From the NCBI GenBank assembly GCA_015232865.1, contig JADFYU010000082.1, forward strand, positions 1-6,217: a stretch of DNA of 6,217 bases, written 5' to 3'. The stretch is from Magnetococcales bacterium (GTDB taxonomy: Bacteria > Pseudomonadota > Magnetococcia > Magnetococcales > UBA8363). Position numbers and translations under genes: made by a program. The notes beneath the pieces are model-generated. The model ran no database searches. It was not told where the DNA came from and saw only the letters and a list, made by a program, of their open reading frames with translations. Of the stretch, positions 1 to 6,189 are shown piece by piece; the first letter of the stretch is position 1, and each line of letters opens with the position of its first letter.

Positions 1-2
1 AT

Positions 3-50
3 AGGGAGCAGTTTACGTTGTTTGACGGATTAAAAAAAGTGGAGGGTTGA
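3..50 (+). CDS. Possible 3' end of an unidentified upstream gene
   Basis: One reading frame is open from the window edge and ends with TGA, giving the 15-residue tail REQFTLFDGLKKVEG. The composition (charged and hydrophobic residues mixed) looks like a real protein C-terminus, and it lies on the same strand as miaA, about 100 bases upstream. I do not recognise the family. A 15-codon open frame is easily found by chance, so this stays tentative. Confidence 0.3.
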   Translation, partial: REQFTLFDGLKKVEG

Positions 51-77
51 CAAAGGCTCTCTTCATAGAAGGATTAT
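47..77 (+). promoter_or_regulatory. Candidate sigma-70-type promoter upstream of miaA
   Basis: A perfect -35 hexamer TTGACA lies at 47-52, overlapping the putative upstream stop codon. The best -10 match is GATTAT at 72-77 (4 of 6), but the 19-base spacer is longer than the optimum of 17. Transcription from here would place the hairpin at 101-120 in the miaA leader. This is a motif reading only. Confidence 0.25.
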
Positions 78-100
78 GGTTATTGATTCTTGATCAGCTC

Positions 101-122
101 AAACGGTTTGTCCACCGTTTTT
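101..122 (+). terminator. Small hairpin with T-run, possible weak terminator or leader hairpin
   Basis: AAACGGT (101-107) and ACCGTTT (114-120) form a perfect 7-bp stem around a 6-base loop. The right arm runs into a 5-base T tract (118-122). This resembles a short intrinsic terminator for the gene before miaA, although the stem is AT-rich and the T tract short. It could instead be a hairpin in the miaA leader. Confidence 0.35.
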
Positions 123-157
123 GACTAAGACTTGATATTTTATAAATTTTGGTCGTT

Positions 158-1108
158 ATGAGTTTATGTTCATCCATGATTCAAAATAAACCCCTCATTT
201 TTCTAATGGGTCCGACGGCATCGGGTAAAACCGGGTTATCCATTCAAATTGCCCAACGGTTTAATCTGGAGATTGTCAACACCGATTCGGTACAGATCTA
301 CCAGGAGTTTAGCATCGGTGCCGCCAAACCGACTCAGGCAGAGCAATCTCAAGCGGTCCATCATCTCTTGGATGTGGTGTCGGCTCGGGAGGTTTTTTCA
401 GCAGATCGATATCGACAGGCGGCCTGGGAGCAAATTGAAGCCTGTCATTTACGACAGATCGTCCCTCTGTTTGTGGGCGGTAGCGGACTGTACTTTCGGG
501 CGGTGGAACAAGGGTTGGCCTGTATGCCGCCCATGGATCTCACGGTTAGAGAGGAGATTCGTTTACGGGGGGAACAGTTGGGCTGGCCTGTGTTGCACGA
601 ACAACTCCGGCAGATCGATCCGGAGCTGGCAACCCGTCTACCTCTCAACGACAGTCAACGTATTTGCCATGGTTTGACGGTTCATCAAGTGACCGGAAAA
701 ACCCTCACCGAATGGCACCGATTGCAGCCCCCTCCCCCGCCGTTCACCATTTTGAAAATGGCCTTGAACTGGCCACGGGAAATTTTGAACGAGCGGATTA
801 ACCAACGGTTTGATTTAATGATCAACTCGGGATTTCTGGAAGAGGCCGCCGCGGTTATGGAGCTGTTTAGCCGGGATCATCCGGCCATGAAAGCAGTTGG
901 CTATCGGCAGATATTTGCCTATTTGGATGGTGATCTCTCTCTCGATAAGGCGGTCGAATGGGCCAAGCAGGAGAGCCGTCGTTATGCCAAACGGCAGATG
1001 ACCTGGCTGCGGCGGGAATCGGGCTTGATCTGGATTCCCTGGGATGAACCTGAAATCGCCATCAATGAAGTCAAGGTTTTTTTGCAGGACAATGACAGCC
1101 GGCTTTAG
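158..1108 (+). CDS. miaA: tRNA dimethylallyltransferase (tRNA A37 isopentenyltransferase) MiaA
   Basis: MiaA transfers the dimethylallyl group from DMAPP to N6 of A37 in tRNAs reading UNN codons, making i6A. It is a cytoplasmic enzyme. The protein is 316 residues from the ATG at 158, within the usual family length. The P-loop GPTASGKT is at residues 18-25, followed by NTDSVQIY at 41-48, with the conserved Asp at 43. IGAAKPT is at 53-59 and VGGSGLY at 106-112. Near the C-terminus is the family signature QESRRYAKRQMTWLRR. The start is uncertain: TTG at 149, ATG at 158 and ATG at 176 are all in frame, and none has a good Shine-Dalgarno sequence. The ATG at 176 leaves 10 residues before the P-loop, closest to most homologues. 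The gene is convergent with parB, 54 bases away. The family identity is certain; only the start is in doubt. Confidence 0.96.
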   Translation: MSLCSSMIQNKPLIFLMGPTASGKTGLSIQIAQRFNLEIVNTDSVQIYQEFSIGAAKPTQAEQSQAVHHLLDVVSAREVFSADRYRQAAWEQIEACHLRQIVPLFVGGSGLYFRAVEQGLACMPPMDLTVREEIRLRGEQLGWPVLHEQLRQIDPELATRLPLNDSQRICHGLTVHQVTGKTLTEWHRLQPPPPPFTILKMALNWPREILNERINQRFDLMINSGFLEEAAAVMELFSRDHPAMKAVGYRQIFAYLDGDLSLDKAVEWAKQESRRYAKRQMTWLRRESGLIWIPWDEPEIAINEVKVFLQDNDSRL

Positions 1109-1162
1109 GAACTGTCTTACGATCTGACAGAGCGATGCTCACCATGTTTTCGATTCCGTTTT

Positions 1163-2056
1163 CTATTTTAAAAGTATTTCGCTCAACGCTTCCAACTTAT
1201 CCGTATCGTTGAACTCCAGAATAATCTTTCCCCGACCCTTTACGCAGGTCACGGTCACGGCCGTCGATAAAACCGATCTTAACTTTTGCTCCAATTCAAC
1301 AATGGATGGCTCCCGACGGCGTCCTCCCAACCCCCGACCCGGCTTGGAGACCTTCGGCTCGACAACACTCCCCTCCTCCCCCTGCCGACGAATCAACGCC
1401 TCCGTCGCCCGCACCGAAAGATCCTCCCCAATCACCAGATTGGCCAACCGGATCATTTCTGAAAAACCTCCATTGGCACCCAACAACGCCCGAGCGTGCC
1501 CCATGGAGATCTTGTTCTCTGAAACCAAATCCAATACCGGCTCCGGTAACTCCAAAAGCCGCAGCATGTTGCTCACCGCCACTCGGCTTTTTCCAACCCG
1601 CTTGCCCACCTTCTTATGGCTATATCCAAAAAGCTGAACCAGATTTTCATAGCCCCTGGCCGTTTCAATCGGGTTTAACTCCTCCCGCTGTACATTCTCC
1701 AATATGGCCACTTCCAACGATTGATCATCACTCCAATCCCGTACCAAAACCGGAATTTTATCCAAACCAGCCAACTTGGAGGCCCGCCAACGACGCTCTC
1801 CCGCTACCAATTCATAACGCGGCTTGCTCGGCTGTGACTCCTTGCTCAAACGAACCAAAATCGGCTGAAGCACTCCCTGAGCCAAAATGGAATTGGCCAA
1901 CTCCTGAAGAGCATCTTCGGCAATGTTCTTTCTGGGTTGATTGACATTGGGCACGATATGATCCAGAGGAACTTCCCGGACCTTGACTTTTTCCAACTCC
2001 AGTACCGCCTCACTGCCCAACAACGATCCCAACCCCCGGCCCAATGTCGAAACCAT
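1163..2056 (-). CDS. parB: Chromosome-partitioning protein ParB (Spo0J family, parS-binding CTPase)
   Basis: ParB binds parS, loads and slides as a CTP-dependent clamp, and stimulates the ParA ATPase to segregate the origin region. The protein is 297 residues, normal for chromosomal ParB. The N-terminus TLGRGLGSLL (residues 4-13) matches the ParA-stimulating tail. The ParB/Srx domain follows, with NQPRK at 39-43, the CTP-binding motif GERRWRA at 86-92 and ENVQRE at 120-125. A helix-turn-helix region lies at about 144-171 (GKSRVAVSN inside it). A basic linker at about 225-250 precedes the C-terminal dimerisation domain (about 251-297). The linker holds a second GRGLG at 240-244. I chose the ATG at 2056 because it follows GGGAGAGGG and begins the conserved tail. 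A longer frame up to 2137 would overlap parA and adds non-conserved sequence. It sits 2 bases after the parA stop, so it is probably co-transcribed and translationally coupled. Confidence 0.96.
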   Translation of the reverse strand: MVSTLGRGLGSLLGSEAVLELEKVKVREVPLDHIVPNVNQPRKNIAEDALQELANSILAQGVLQPILVRLSKESQPSKPRYELVAGERRWRASKLAGLDKIPVLVRDWSDDQSLEVAILENVQREELNPIETARGYENLVQLFGYSHKKVGKRVGKSRVAVSNMLRLLELPEPVLDLVSENKISMGHARALLGANGGFSEMIRLANLVIGEDLSVRATEALIRRQGEEGSVVEPKVSKPGRGLGGRRREPSIVELEQKLRSVLSTAVTVTCVKGRGKIILEFNDTDKLEALSEILLK

Positions 2057-2058
2057 GT

Positions 2059-2838
2059 TCAACCCTCTCCCAAAACTGTCTGCCGACTGATCAACTCCTG
2101 GGCTAACTGCATGTAGGCCCACGATGCTTCCGACCACGGATCATACCAAAGAATCGGTTTGCCAAAACTCGGTGATTCGCTCACCGTCGATATTCTGGGA
2201 ATAACAGTCTGCAAAACCCGTTTCCCAAGTTGCTGACGGACATCCCGTGCGACCTGATTATTTTGACCCTGACCGTTTGCAAACATGGTCAACAGAATTC
2301 CGGCAATCGCTAAATCCGGGTTTAATTTTTTATGCACCAGATCTACCGTATCCAAAAGTTGGCTCAACCCCTCTACCGATAAAAATTCACACTGAAGCGG
2401 AACCAGAATCGAGTCTGCCGCAACCAGGCAATTCAAGGTGAGCAATCCAAGCGAAGGCGGGCAGTCGATGATGATCAAATCATAGGATTCGCGCAGAAGC
2501 CCCAGGGTTTTTTTTAGAAAAAATTCACGGCGCTTCTCGTTGACCAACTCCACCTCTGCACCGGCTAAATCCGGGCTGGCCGGAATCAGGCTCAACCAGG
2601 GAACCTGAAGAATATGAACAGCCTGATCTGCCGTGGTGTTTTCAGCCAACAGATCGTAGATGGTCGGTTGTTTGGATTGCTTGTTGATGCCAAATGCCGT
2701 CGATGCGTTGCCCTGGGGATCAAAATCAACCAGCAATATTTTTCGTTCGGTTGCCGCTAGCGATGCAGAAAGATTGACGGCTGTCGTGGTTTTTCCGACT
2801 CCGCCTTTTTGGTTGACCACTGCCAAAATCCGGCCCAT
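2059..2838 (-). CDS. parA: Chromosome-partitioning ATPase ParA (Soj family)
   Basis: ParA is a deviant-Walker ATPase that binds nucleoid DNA as an ATP dimer and, with ParB-parS, moves sister origins apart. The protein is 259 residues, the short chromosomal form with no N-terminal helix-turn-helix region such as P1/F-type plasmid ParA carries. The deviant Walker A motif KGGVGKTTT is at residues 11-19, with the signature Lys at 11. DFDPQGN (Walker A') is at 38-44, and the Walker B strand leads into DCPPSLG from 125. The C-terminal part has the family pattern of SFGKPI, then YDP, then a final amphipathic helix. The start at 2838 is supported by AGGAG 5 bases upstream. A parS site lies just upstream of that ribosome-binding site. 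rsmG ends 83 bases upstream on the same strand, and parB follows after 2 bases. The neighbours support a chromosomal rather than a plasmid system. Confidence 0.97.
   Translation of the reverse strand: MGRILAVVNQKGGVGKTTTAVNLSASLAATERKILLVDFDPQGNASTAFGINKQSKQPTIYDLLAENTTADQAVHILQVPWLSLIPASPDLAGAEVELVNEKRREFFLKKTLGLLRESYDLIIIDCPPSLGLLTLNCLVAADSILVPLQCEFLSVEGLSQLLDTVDLVHKKLNPDLAIAGILLTMFANGQGQNNQVARDVRQQLGKRVLQTVIPRISTVSESPSFGKPILWYDPWSEASWAYMQLAQELISRQTVLGEG
2063..2071 (-). promoter_or_regulatory. parB ribosome-binding site inside the end of parA
   Basis: On the minus strand GGGAGAGGG lies 6 bases before the ATG at 2056. It falls within the last codons of parA, whose TGA occupies 2059-2061. 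This decides the parB start and suggests coupled translation of the two proteins. Confidence 0.75.
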
Positions 2839-2843
2839 TTTAT

Positions 2844-2848
2844 CTCCT
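2844..2848 (-). promoter_or_regulatory. parA ribosome-binding site
   Basis: AGGAG on the minus strand is separated from the parA ATG by 5 bases (ATAAA). It lies one base from the edge of the parS site at 2850-2865, so ParB bound there would sit directly over the DNA next to the parA translation start. Confidence 0.75.
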
Positions 2849-2849
2849 A

Positions 2850-2865
2850 TGTTTCACGTGAAACC
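2850..2865. promoter_or_regulatory. parS: parS centromere site 1 (rsmG-parA gap)
   Basis: TGTTTCACGTGAAACC matches the conserved bacterial parS consensus TGTTTCACGTGAAACA at 15 of 16 positions and contains the full 14-base palindrome GTTTCACGTGAAAC (2851-2864). It lies in the gap upstream of parA. ParB encoded next door would load here. Its position also allows feedback on parAB expression, which is inference. Confidence 0.93.
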
Positions 2866-2921
2866 CGACAAGAAGTTATGAAAAATTTCTTAACCTCTCG
2901 GCTCCGCTGATGAAACACGGG

Positions 2922-3590
2922 TCATGTTTCACGTGGAACCTTTTTGATCCTGACAACCGTTGCTCCCGGAATATCATCGATGGGAATAATCTCCGGTTTT
3001 TCGAAAAAAAGATGTTGAGGAGTTGATAAAAACTCGAAAACTTCATGTTCGGATCTTTCGCCTTTAAGTGCCAAACAATATCCACCCGGCTGTAAAAGAT
3101 CAACCGAAAGCTTCGCCAATAGTGATACTGTACCAACTGCACGAGAAACAACAAAGTGATATTTATTAATTTTTTGTTTGGCGTGCTGTTCAGCTCGTTG
3201 TGTATAGACAACGCAGTTTTTATCTAATTCGAGTTGATGGGTGACGTGGGATAAAAATCGGGTTTTTTTACCGACGGATTCTATTAAACTGATTTGAGAG
3301 GGAGGAGGGGAGAGTATGGCCAGGACAAGGCCCGGCAATCCGGCCCCGGAGCCGATATCGGCTATCCGGCTGCCCGCTGGCAGCAAGGGGAGGAGGGGAG
3401 CGCAATCGATGATGTGTCGATCTAAAATGGACGACACGGTAGAGGGTCCAATCAGATTGTAGGTGCGATTCCATTTAAGCAACAGTTCGACATAGCGTTG
3501 CAATCGCAACTGTTGCTGCGAATCAATTAGCTGTCCGGTCAACCGTTGCAGTCGGGTAAAACATCTACTCCACTCTTCTGGGTTTGGCAT
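2922..3590 (-). CDS. rsmG: 16S rRNA (guanine-527-N7)-methyltransferase RsmG (GidB)
   Basis: RsmG uses S-adenosylmethionine to methylate N7 of G527 in the 530 loop of 16S rRNA. Loss of it gives low-level streptomycin resistance in several bacteria. The protein is 222 residues, typical of the family. Family signatures are KWNRTYNL at 39-46, RHIIDC at 58-63 and the SAM-binding loop ADIGSGAGLPG at 77-87. Later come SRAVG and a PGG turn followed by LALKGE. The start follows the mnmG stop after a single base and has no clear Shine-Dalgarno sequence, so translation probably depends on coupling to mnmG. The last five codons, VPRET, and the start of the stop lie on a parS site, so the C-terminus is shaped by a DNA element. 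Cys63 replaces the Ser often seen in the RHxxDS motif, a minor change. Confidence 0.96.
   Translation of the reverse strand: MPNPEEWSRCFTRLQRLTGQLIDSQQQLRLQRYVELLLKWNRTYNLIGPSTVSSILDRHIIDCAPLLPLLPAGSRIADIGSGAGLPGLVLAILSPPPSQISLIESVGKKTRFLSHVTHQLELDKNCVVYTQRAEQHAKQKINKYHFVVSRAVGTVSLLAKLSVDLLQPGGYCLALKGERSEHEVFEFLSTPQHLFFEKPEIIPIDDIPGATVVRIKKVPRET
2925..2940. promoter_or_regulatory. parS: parS centromere site 2, embedded in the 3' end of rsmG
   Basis: TGTTTCACGTGGAACC differs from the parS consensus at two positions (G for A at position 12 and the final C), leaving the CACGTG core intact. It covers the final five codons of rsmG, encoding VPRET just before the stop at 2922-2924. The centre lies 75 bases from that of parS site 1. 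Two near-consensus sites so close to parAB are unlikely to be chance. Confidence 0.88.
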
Positions 3591-3591
3591 G

Positions 3592-5439
3592 TCAGGTTCG
3601 ATTTCTACGCAGCGCGTTCAAATAGACGATCAGTAGAGAGATAGCCGTTGGGGTGACACCGGGCACCCGATAGGCCTGGCCCAGGGTAGTTGGGGCAACT
3701 TTAGCCAGTTTTTGCTGTATCTCTGTTGACAGTCCGGGAATATCCGTCCAATCAAAATCGGCTGGAACGGCTATTTTTTCGGCATTTCCAAACCGGGCGA
3801 CCTCCTCTTCTTGCTTTTGAATATAGCCATGATAGAGGGCTTCAACCTCAATAGCGGTCAAAACATCCGCATCAAATTGTTCCATCCCGACCATTTTGAA
3901 AATCAGTGCCAAATCCATATCATTGCGACTCAAAAGAGCCAGCGCCGACTTTTTTTCACCACCGGCATCTTTTTTAATAAAACTCGGATCAATGCGTGTC
4001 GCTCTTAAAATTTCTTTTGCCTTGTCTATGTCGGATATTTTCTTCAAATATTTTTCCCAGCGAATATCGTCAACCAGACCGATTTCCCATCCCAACGGCG
4101 TCAATCGAGAGTCGGCATTATCTGTTCGCAATAAAATTCGAAACTCGGCACGAGAGGTAAACATGCGATAGGGTTCATCAACTCCTTTCGTTATCAGGTC
4201 ATCCACCATTACGCCGATGTAGCTTTGAGCACGATCAAAGGCGACCGGCGGTCTATTCTGAACCTGAAGAGCGGCATTGATGCCGGCCACCAGCCCTTGA
4301 GCGGCAGCCTCTTCGTATCCGGTGGTGCCATTGACCTGACCGGCCAGATATAGCCCGGATACTCCTTTTAGAGCCAGGCGAAAATCCAATTGGGTCGGCT
4401 CGACCATATCATATTCGATGGCATAGCCGGGCCGAATGATCTGGGCCTGCTCCAACCCCCGAATGGAGTGAACCAGATCCAATTGAATATCGACGGGCAG
4501 ACTGGTCGAAATGCCGTTGGGATAGATTTCAGTGGTGCTGCGTCCTTCCGGTTCTAAAAAAATTTGATGGCTATCCCGTTCGGCAAAACGGACCACCTTA
4601 TCTTCGATGGAGGGGCAATACCGAGGGCCGATTCCCTTGATTTGCCCGGAGTAGAGAGGAGCCCGGTCGAGGTTGTCGAGAATAGCCTTGTGGGTGATCG
4701 GATTGGTATGGGTGATGTGGCAGGGAAGTTGATCGCCGGGCAATTGGTCCGTCAAAAATGAGAAGGGCAGGGGCTCTTCATCGCCCCTTTGCTCGGTGGT
4801 TTTAGACCAATCAATCGTGCGACCATCCAGGCGCGGCGGAGTTCCGGTCTTGAGACGATTCATGGCCAGACCCAAACCCTTCAGGGAGGTGCTCAACGGG
4901 GCGCTGGGCGCATCACCCAACCGACCGGCGGGAAAGCTCCGCTGGCCGATATGGGCCAATCCACACAAAAACGTTCCCGCCGTAATGATGACCGTCGGTG
5001 CCTGAATGGTAAACCCCCAATCCGTCTGAATACCAATAATCTGATCACCTTGGAACAGCAACTCGGTGGCCTCACCCTGACGCAGGGTCAAGTTGGGGGT
5101 CAAATCGAGAAAATGCCGGGTCAGTCGCCGATATTGGGCTTTGTCAATCTGAGCTCTCGGACCTCGCACCGCCGGGCCTTTTCGCCGATTGAGCAGTCGA
5201 AACTGGATGCCGGTCCGGTCGGCCAATTGTCCCATGATACCGCCCAAAGCATCCATTTCACGAACCAGATGACCCTTGCCCAAACCACCGATGGCCGGAT
5301 TGCAGGACATTTGACCGATGGTCTCCAGATTTTGCGTCAAAAGCAGGGTTTTAGAGCCCATTTTTGCAGCGGCATGAGCCGCTTCACAACCGGCATGGCC
5401 AGCGCCGATGACGATGACATCGAACAGATGAATAGACAT
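3592..5439 (-). CDS. mnmG: tRNA uridine-34 5-carboxymethylaminomethyl modification enzyme MnmG (GidA)
   Basis: MnmG is the FAD-binding subunit of the MnmE-MnmG complex that installs (carboxymethyl)aminomethyl groups on C5 of wobble U34 in certain tRNAs, using methylene-tetrahydrofolate. The protein is 615 residues, close to the usual 610-630. The Rossmann FAD motif GAGHAGCEAA is at residues 12-21 and MSCNPAIGG at 44-52. RLKTGTPPR is at 195-203. The two conserved cysteines are present, in LPCHITHTN (Cys240) and RYCPSIEDK (Cys275). GYAIEYDMVEP and EEAAAQGLVAGINAA follow. The C-terminal helical domain that contacts MnmE and tRNA ends with TTLGQAYRVPGVTPTAIS. The ATG at 5439 follows a weak AAAGAG at good spacing. 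rsmG begins 1 base after the stop. The partner gene mnmE, often directly upstream, is not present there. Confidence 0.97.
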   Translation of the reverse strand: MSIHLFDVIVIGAGHAGCEAAHAAAKMGSKTLLLTQNLETIGQMSCNPAIGGLGKGHLVREMDALGGIMGQLADRTGIQFRLLNRRKGPAVRGPRAQIDKAQYRRLTRHFLDLTPNLTLRQGEATELLFQGDQIIGIQTDWGFTIQAPTVIITAGTFLCGLAHIGQRSFPAGRLGDAPSAPLSTSLKGLGLAMNRLKTGTPPRLDGRTIDWSKTTEQRGDEEPLPFSFLTDQLPGDQLPCHITHTNPITHKAILDNLDRAPLYSGQIKGIGPRYCPSIEDKVVRFAERDSHQIFLEPEGRSTTEIYPNGISTSLPVDIQLDLVHSIRGLEQAQIIRPGYAIEYDMVEPTQLDFRLALKGVSGLYLAGQVNGTTGYEEAAAQGLVAGINAALQVQNRPPVAFDRAQSYIGVMVDDLITKGVDEPYRMFTSRAEFRILLRTDNADSRLTPLGWEIGLVDDIRWEKYLKKISDIDKAKEILRATRIDPSFIKKDAGGEKKSALALLSRNDMDLALIFKMVGMEQFDADVLTAIEVEALYHGYIQKQEEEVARFGNAEKIAVPADFDWTDIPGLSTEIQQKLAKVAPTTLGQAYRVPGVTPTAISLLIVYLNALRRNRT

Positions 5440-5458
5440 GGTAAACTCTTTGGATGGT

Positions 5459-5501
5459 GATGGTTGATAAGCCGTTTCAGTTGGGTTTATATGAAACCAT
5501 C
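5459..5501 (-). other. Competing inverted repeats in the gap upstream of mnmG
   Basis: The gap between the siroheme gene and mnmG holds three overlapping inverted repeats. GATGGTT (5459-5465) pairs with AACCATC (5495-5501). GTTTCA (5474-5479) pairs with TGAAAC (5492-5497). GGTTT (5484-5488) pairs with AAACC (5494-5498) around a 5-base loop. All three use the same segment near 5492-5501, so only one can form at a time. No T-rich tract follows on the minus strand, so this is not a canonical terminator. The repeats are visible; any role is inference. Confidence 0.35.
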
Positions 5502-5516
5502 CGCTACAATTCGCAA
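5486..5516 (-). promoter_or_regulatory. Weak promoter candidate for mnmG-rsmG
   Basis: On the minus strand TTGCGA (5511-5516, 4 of 6 to the -35 consensus) precedes TATAAA (5486-5491, 5 of 6 to the -10 consensus). The 19-base spacer is long. It lies in the only sizeable gap before mnmG, about 50 bases from its start, which fits a promoter. The match alone is weak. Confidence 0.22.
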
Positions 5517-5520
5517 CTCG

Positions 5521-6189
5521 TCAAGGCCTCTTCTGATCCGGATCGGCGGCGCTACGGGCCTCTTGCAATCGTTGGTCGAACCAGGCCTGATTATCCGGTT
5601 TTTCGGGGCGATTTTCGCGGGCAGCGGCCAACGCGGTCTGCCGCCAAAAATCCTGGCGATTTTCGACGGCACCGATCTGCTCCTTGACGGTATTGCGCAT
5701 GGCACCGAACAAGCGGGCCAACGCGCCCCATCCTGGTGACAGGCTGACCTCAATCTGCTCTTTTAGCAGTCGCGAGAGAGCCGGACTCTGCCCCTCGGTG
5801 CCGATACCCACGGTTACCGGACCCTGGCGAATGGTGGCCGGAACCAAAAATCCGCTGACATCAGGTTCGTCCGCCGAATTGCACAGCAGCCCTAGTTTGG
5901 CGCACTCCCGAGCAATATATTGGTTGAGATGTTTCTGATTGGTCGCGGCAAAAACCAAGAGGTAGGCCGGATGATGGGTGAGCATCTCAACTTTGAATTC
6001 GGTCTGAATATAATGGATTTTTTGTTGCTGAGCCAACAACTCGATGGCAGGGGTCAGTTGTGGAGAGAGGACAAAAACCTGGGCGTCACAGGTTAACAAT
6101 CCCGACAATTTTCGCTCGGCCACCCGACCACCACCGACCAGAAGAACGGGTCGATCGGTCAAAACAAGTTCCGCCATGTAGTGGGGCAT
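5521..6189 (-). CDS. Precorrin-2 dehydrogenase / sirohydrochlorin ferrochelatase (CysG N-terminal / Met8 type)
   Basis: This enzyme family oxidises precorrin-2 to sirohydrochlorin with NAD+ and often inserts Fe2+ to make siroheme, the cofactor of assimilatory sulfite and nitrite reductases. The protein is 222 residues and matches only the N-terminal half of E. coli CysG, with no uroporphyrinogen methyltransferase domain. The NAD-binding loop LLVGGGRVAERK is at residues 16-27, with FAATN at 80-84. NSADEP at 104-109 has Asp107 aligning with the catalytic Asp104 of CysG. GTEGQSPALSRLLKEQIE follows from 130. The C-terminal 45 residues are hydrophilic and less conserved. The ATG at 6189 begins MPHYMAELVL, which fits the family's short first strand. 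AAGAG lies 4 bases and AGGA 11 bases upstream. The frame stays open to the window edge, but no other start codon is visible upstream. Whether it chelates iron or only dehydrogenates cannot be read from the sequence. Confidence 0.92.
   Translation of the reverse strand: MPHYMAELVLTDRPVLLVGGGRVAERKLSGLLTCDAQVFVLSPQLTPAIELLAQQQKIHYIQTEFKVEMLTHHPAYLLVFAATNQKHLNQYIARECAKLGLLCNSADEPDVSGFLVPATIRQGPVTVGIGTEGQSPALSRLLKEQIEVSLSPGWGALARLFGAMRNTVKEQIGAVENRQDFWRQTALAAARENRPEKPDNQAWFDQRLQEARSAADPDQKRP

Noticed and set aside
1195..1770. DnaA-box-like words (TTATCCGTA near 1198, TTATCCAAA near 1757) suggesting an origin
   Set aside because: They are single imperfect matches inside parB, with no cluster and no AT-rich unwinding stretch. 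The gene order suggests oriC may be near, but not in this window.
1306..1944. Long plus-strand open frame opposite parB (212 codons)
   Set aside because: The translation is rich in Pro, Ser and Trp with no recognisable domain, and it lies wholly antisense to the well-conserved parB. It is a by-product of parB codon use.
2057..2137. N-terminal extension of parB overlapping parA
   Set aside because: The added 27 residues do not resemble ParB. The ATG at 2056 has a strong ribosome-binding site and begins the conserved N-terminal tail.
2876..3211. Minus-strand open frame of 111 codons overlapping rsmG
   Set aside because: It is out of frame with rsmG, shows no domain, and part of it is simply the parS bases read in another frame (FHVKH).
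3298..3402. Two purine-rich tracts (near 3299-3314 and 3386-3401) as a repeat
   Set aside because: They encode Pro/Ser/Leu-rich segments of RsmG and resemble each other only through GGAGG-type composition.
4789..5460. Long plus-strand open frame opposite the start of mnmG (223 codons)
   Set aside because: It is low-complexity Gln/Gly/Arg-rich sequence with no motif, antisense to the conserved FAD domain of mnmG.
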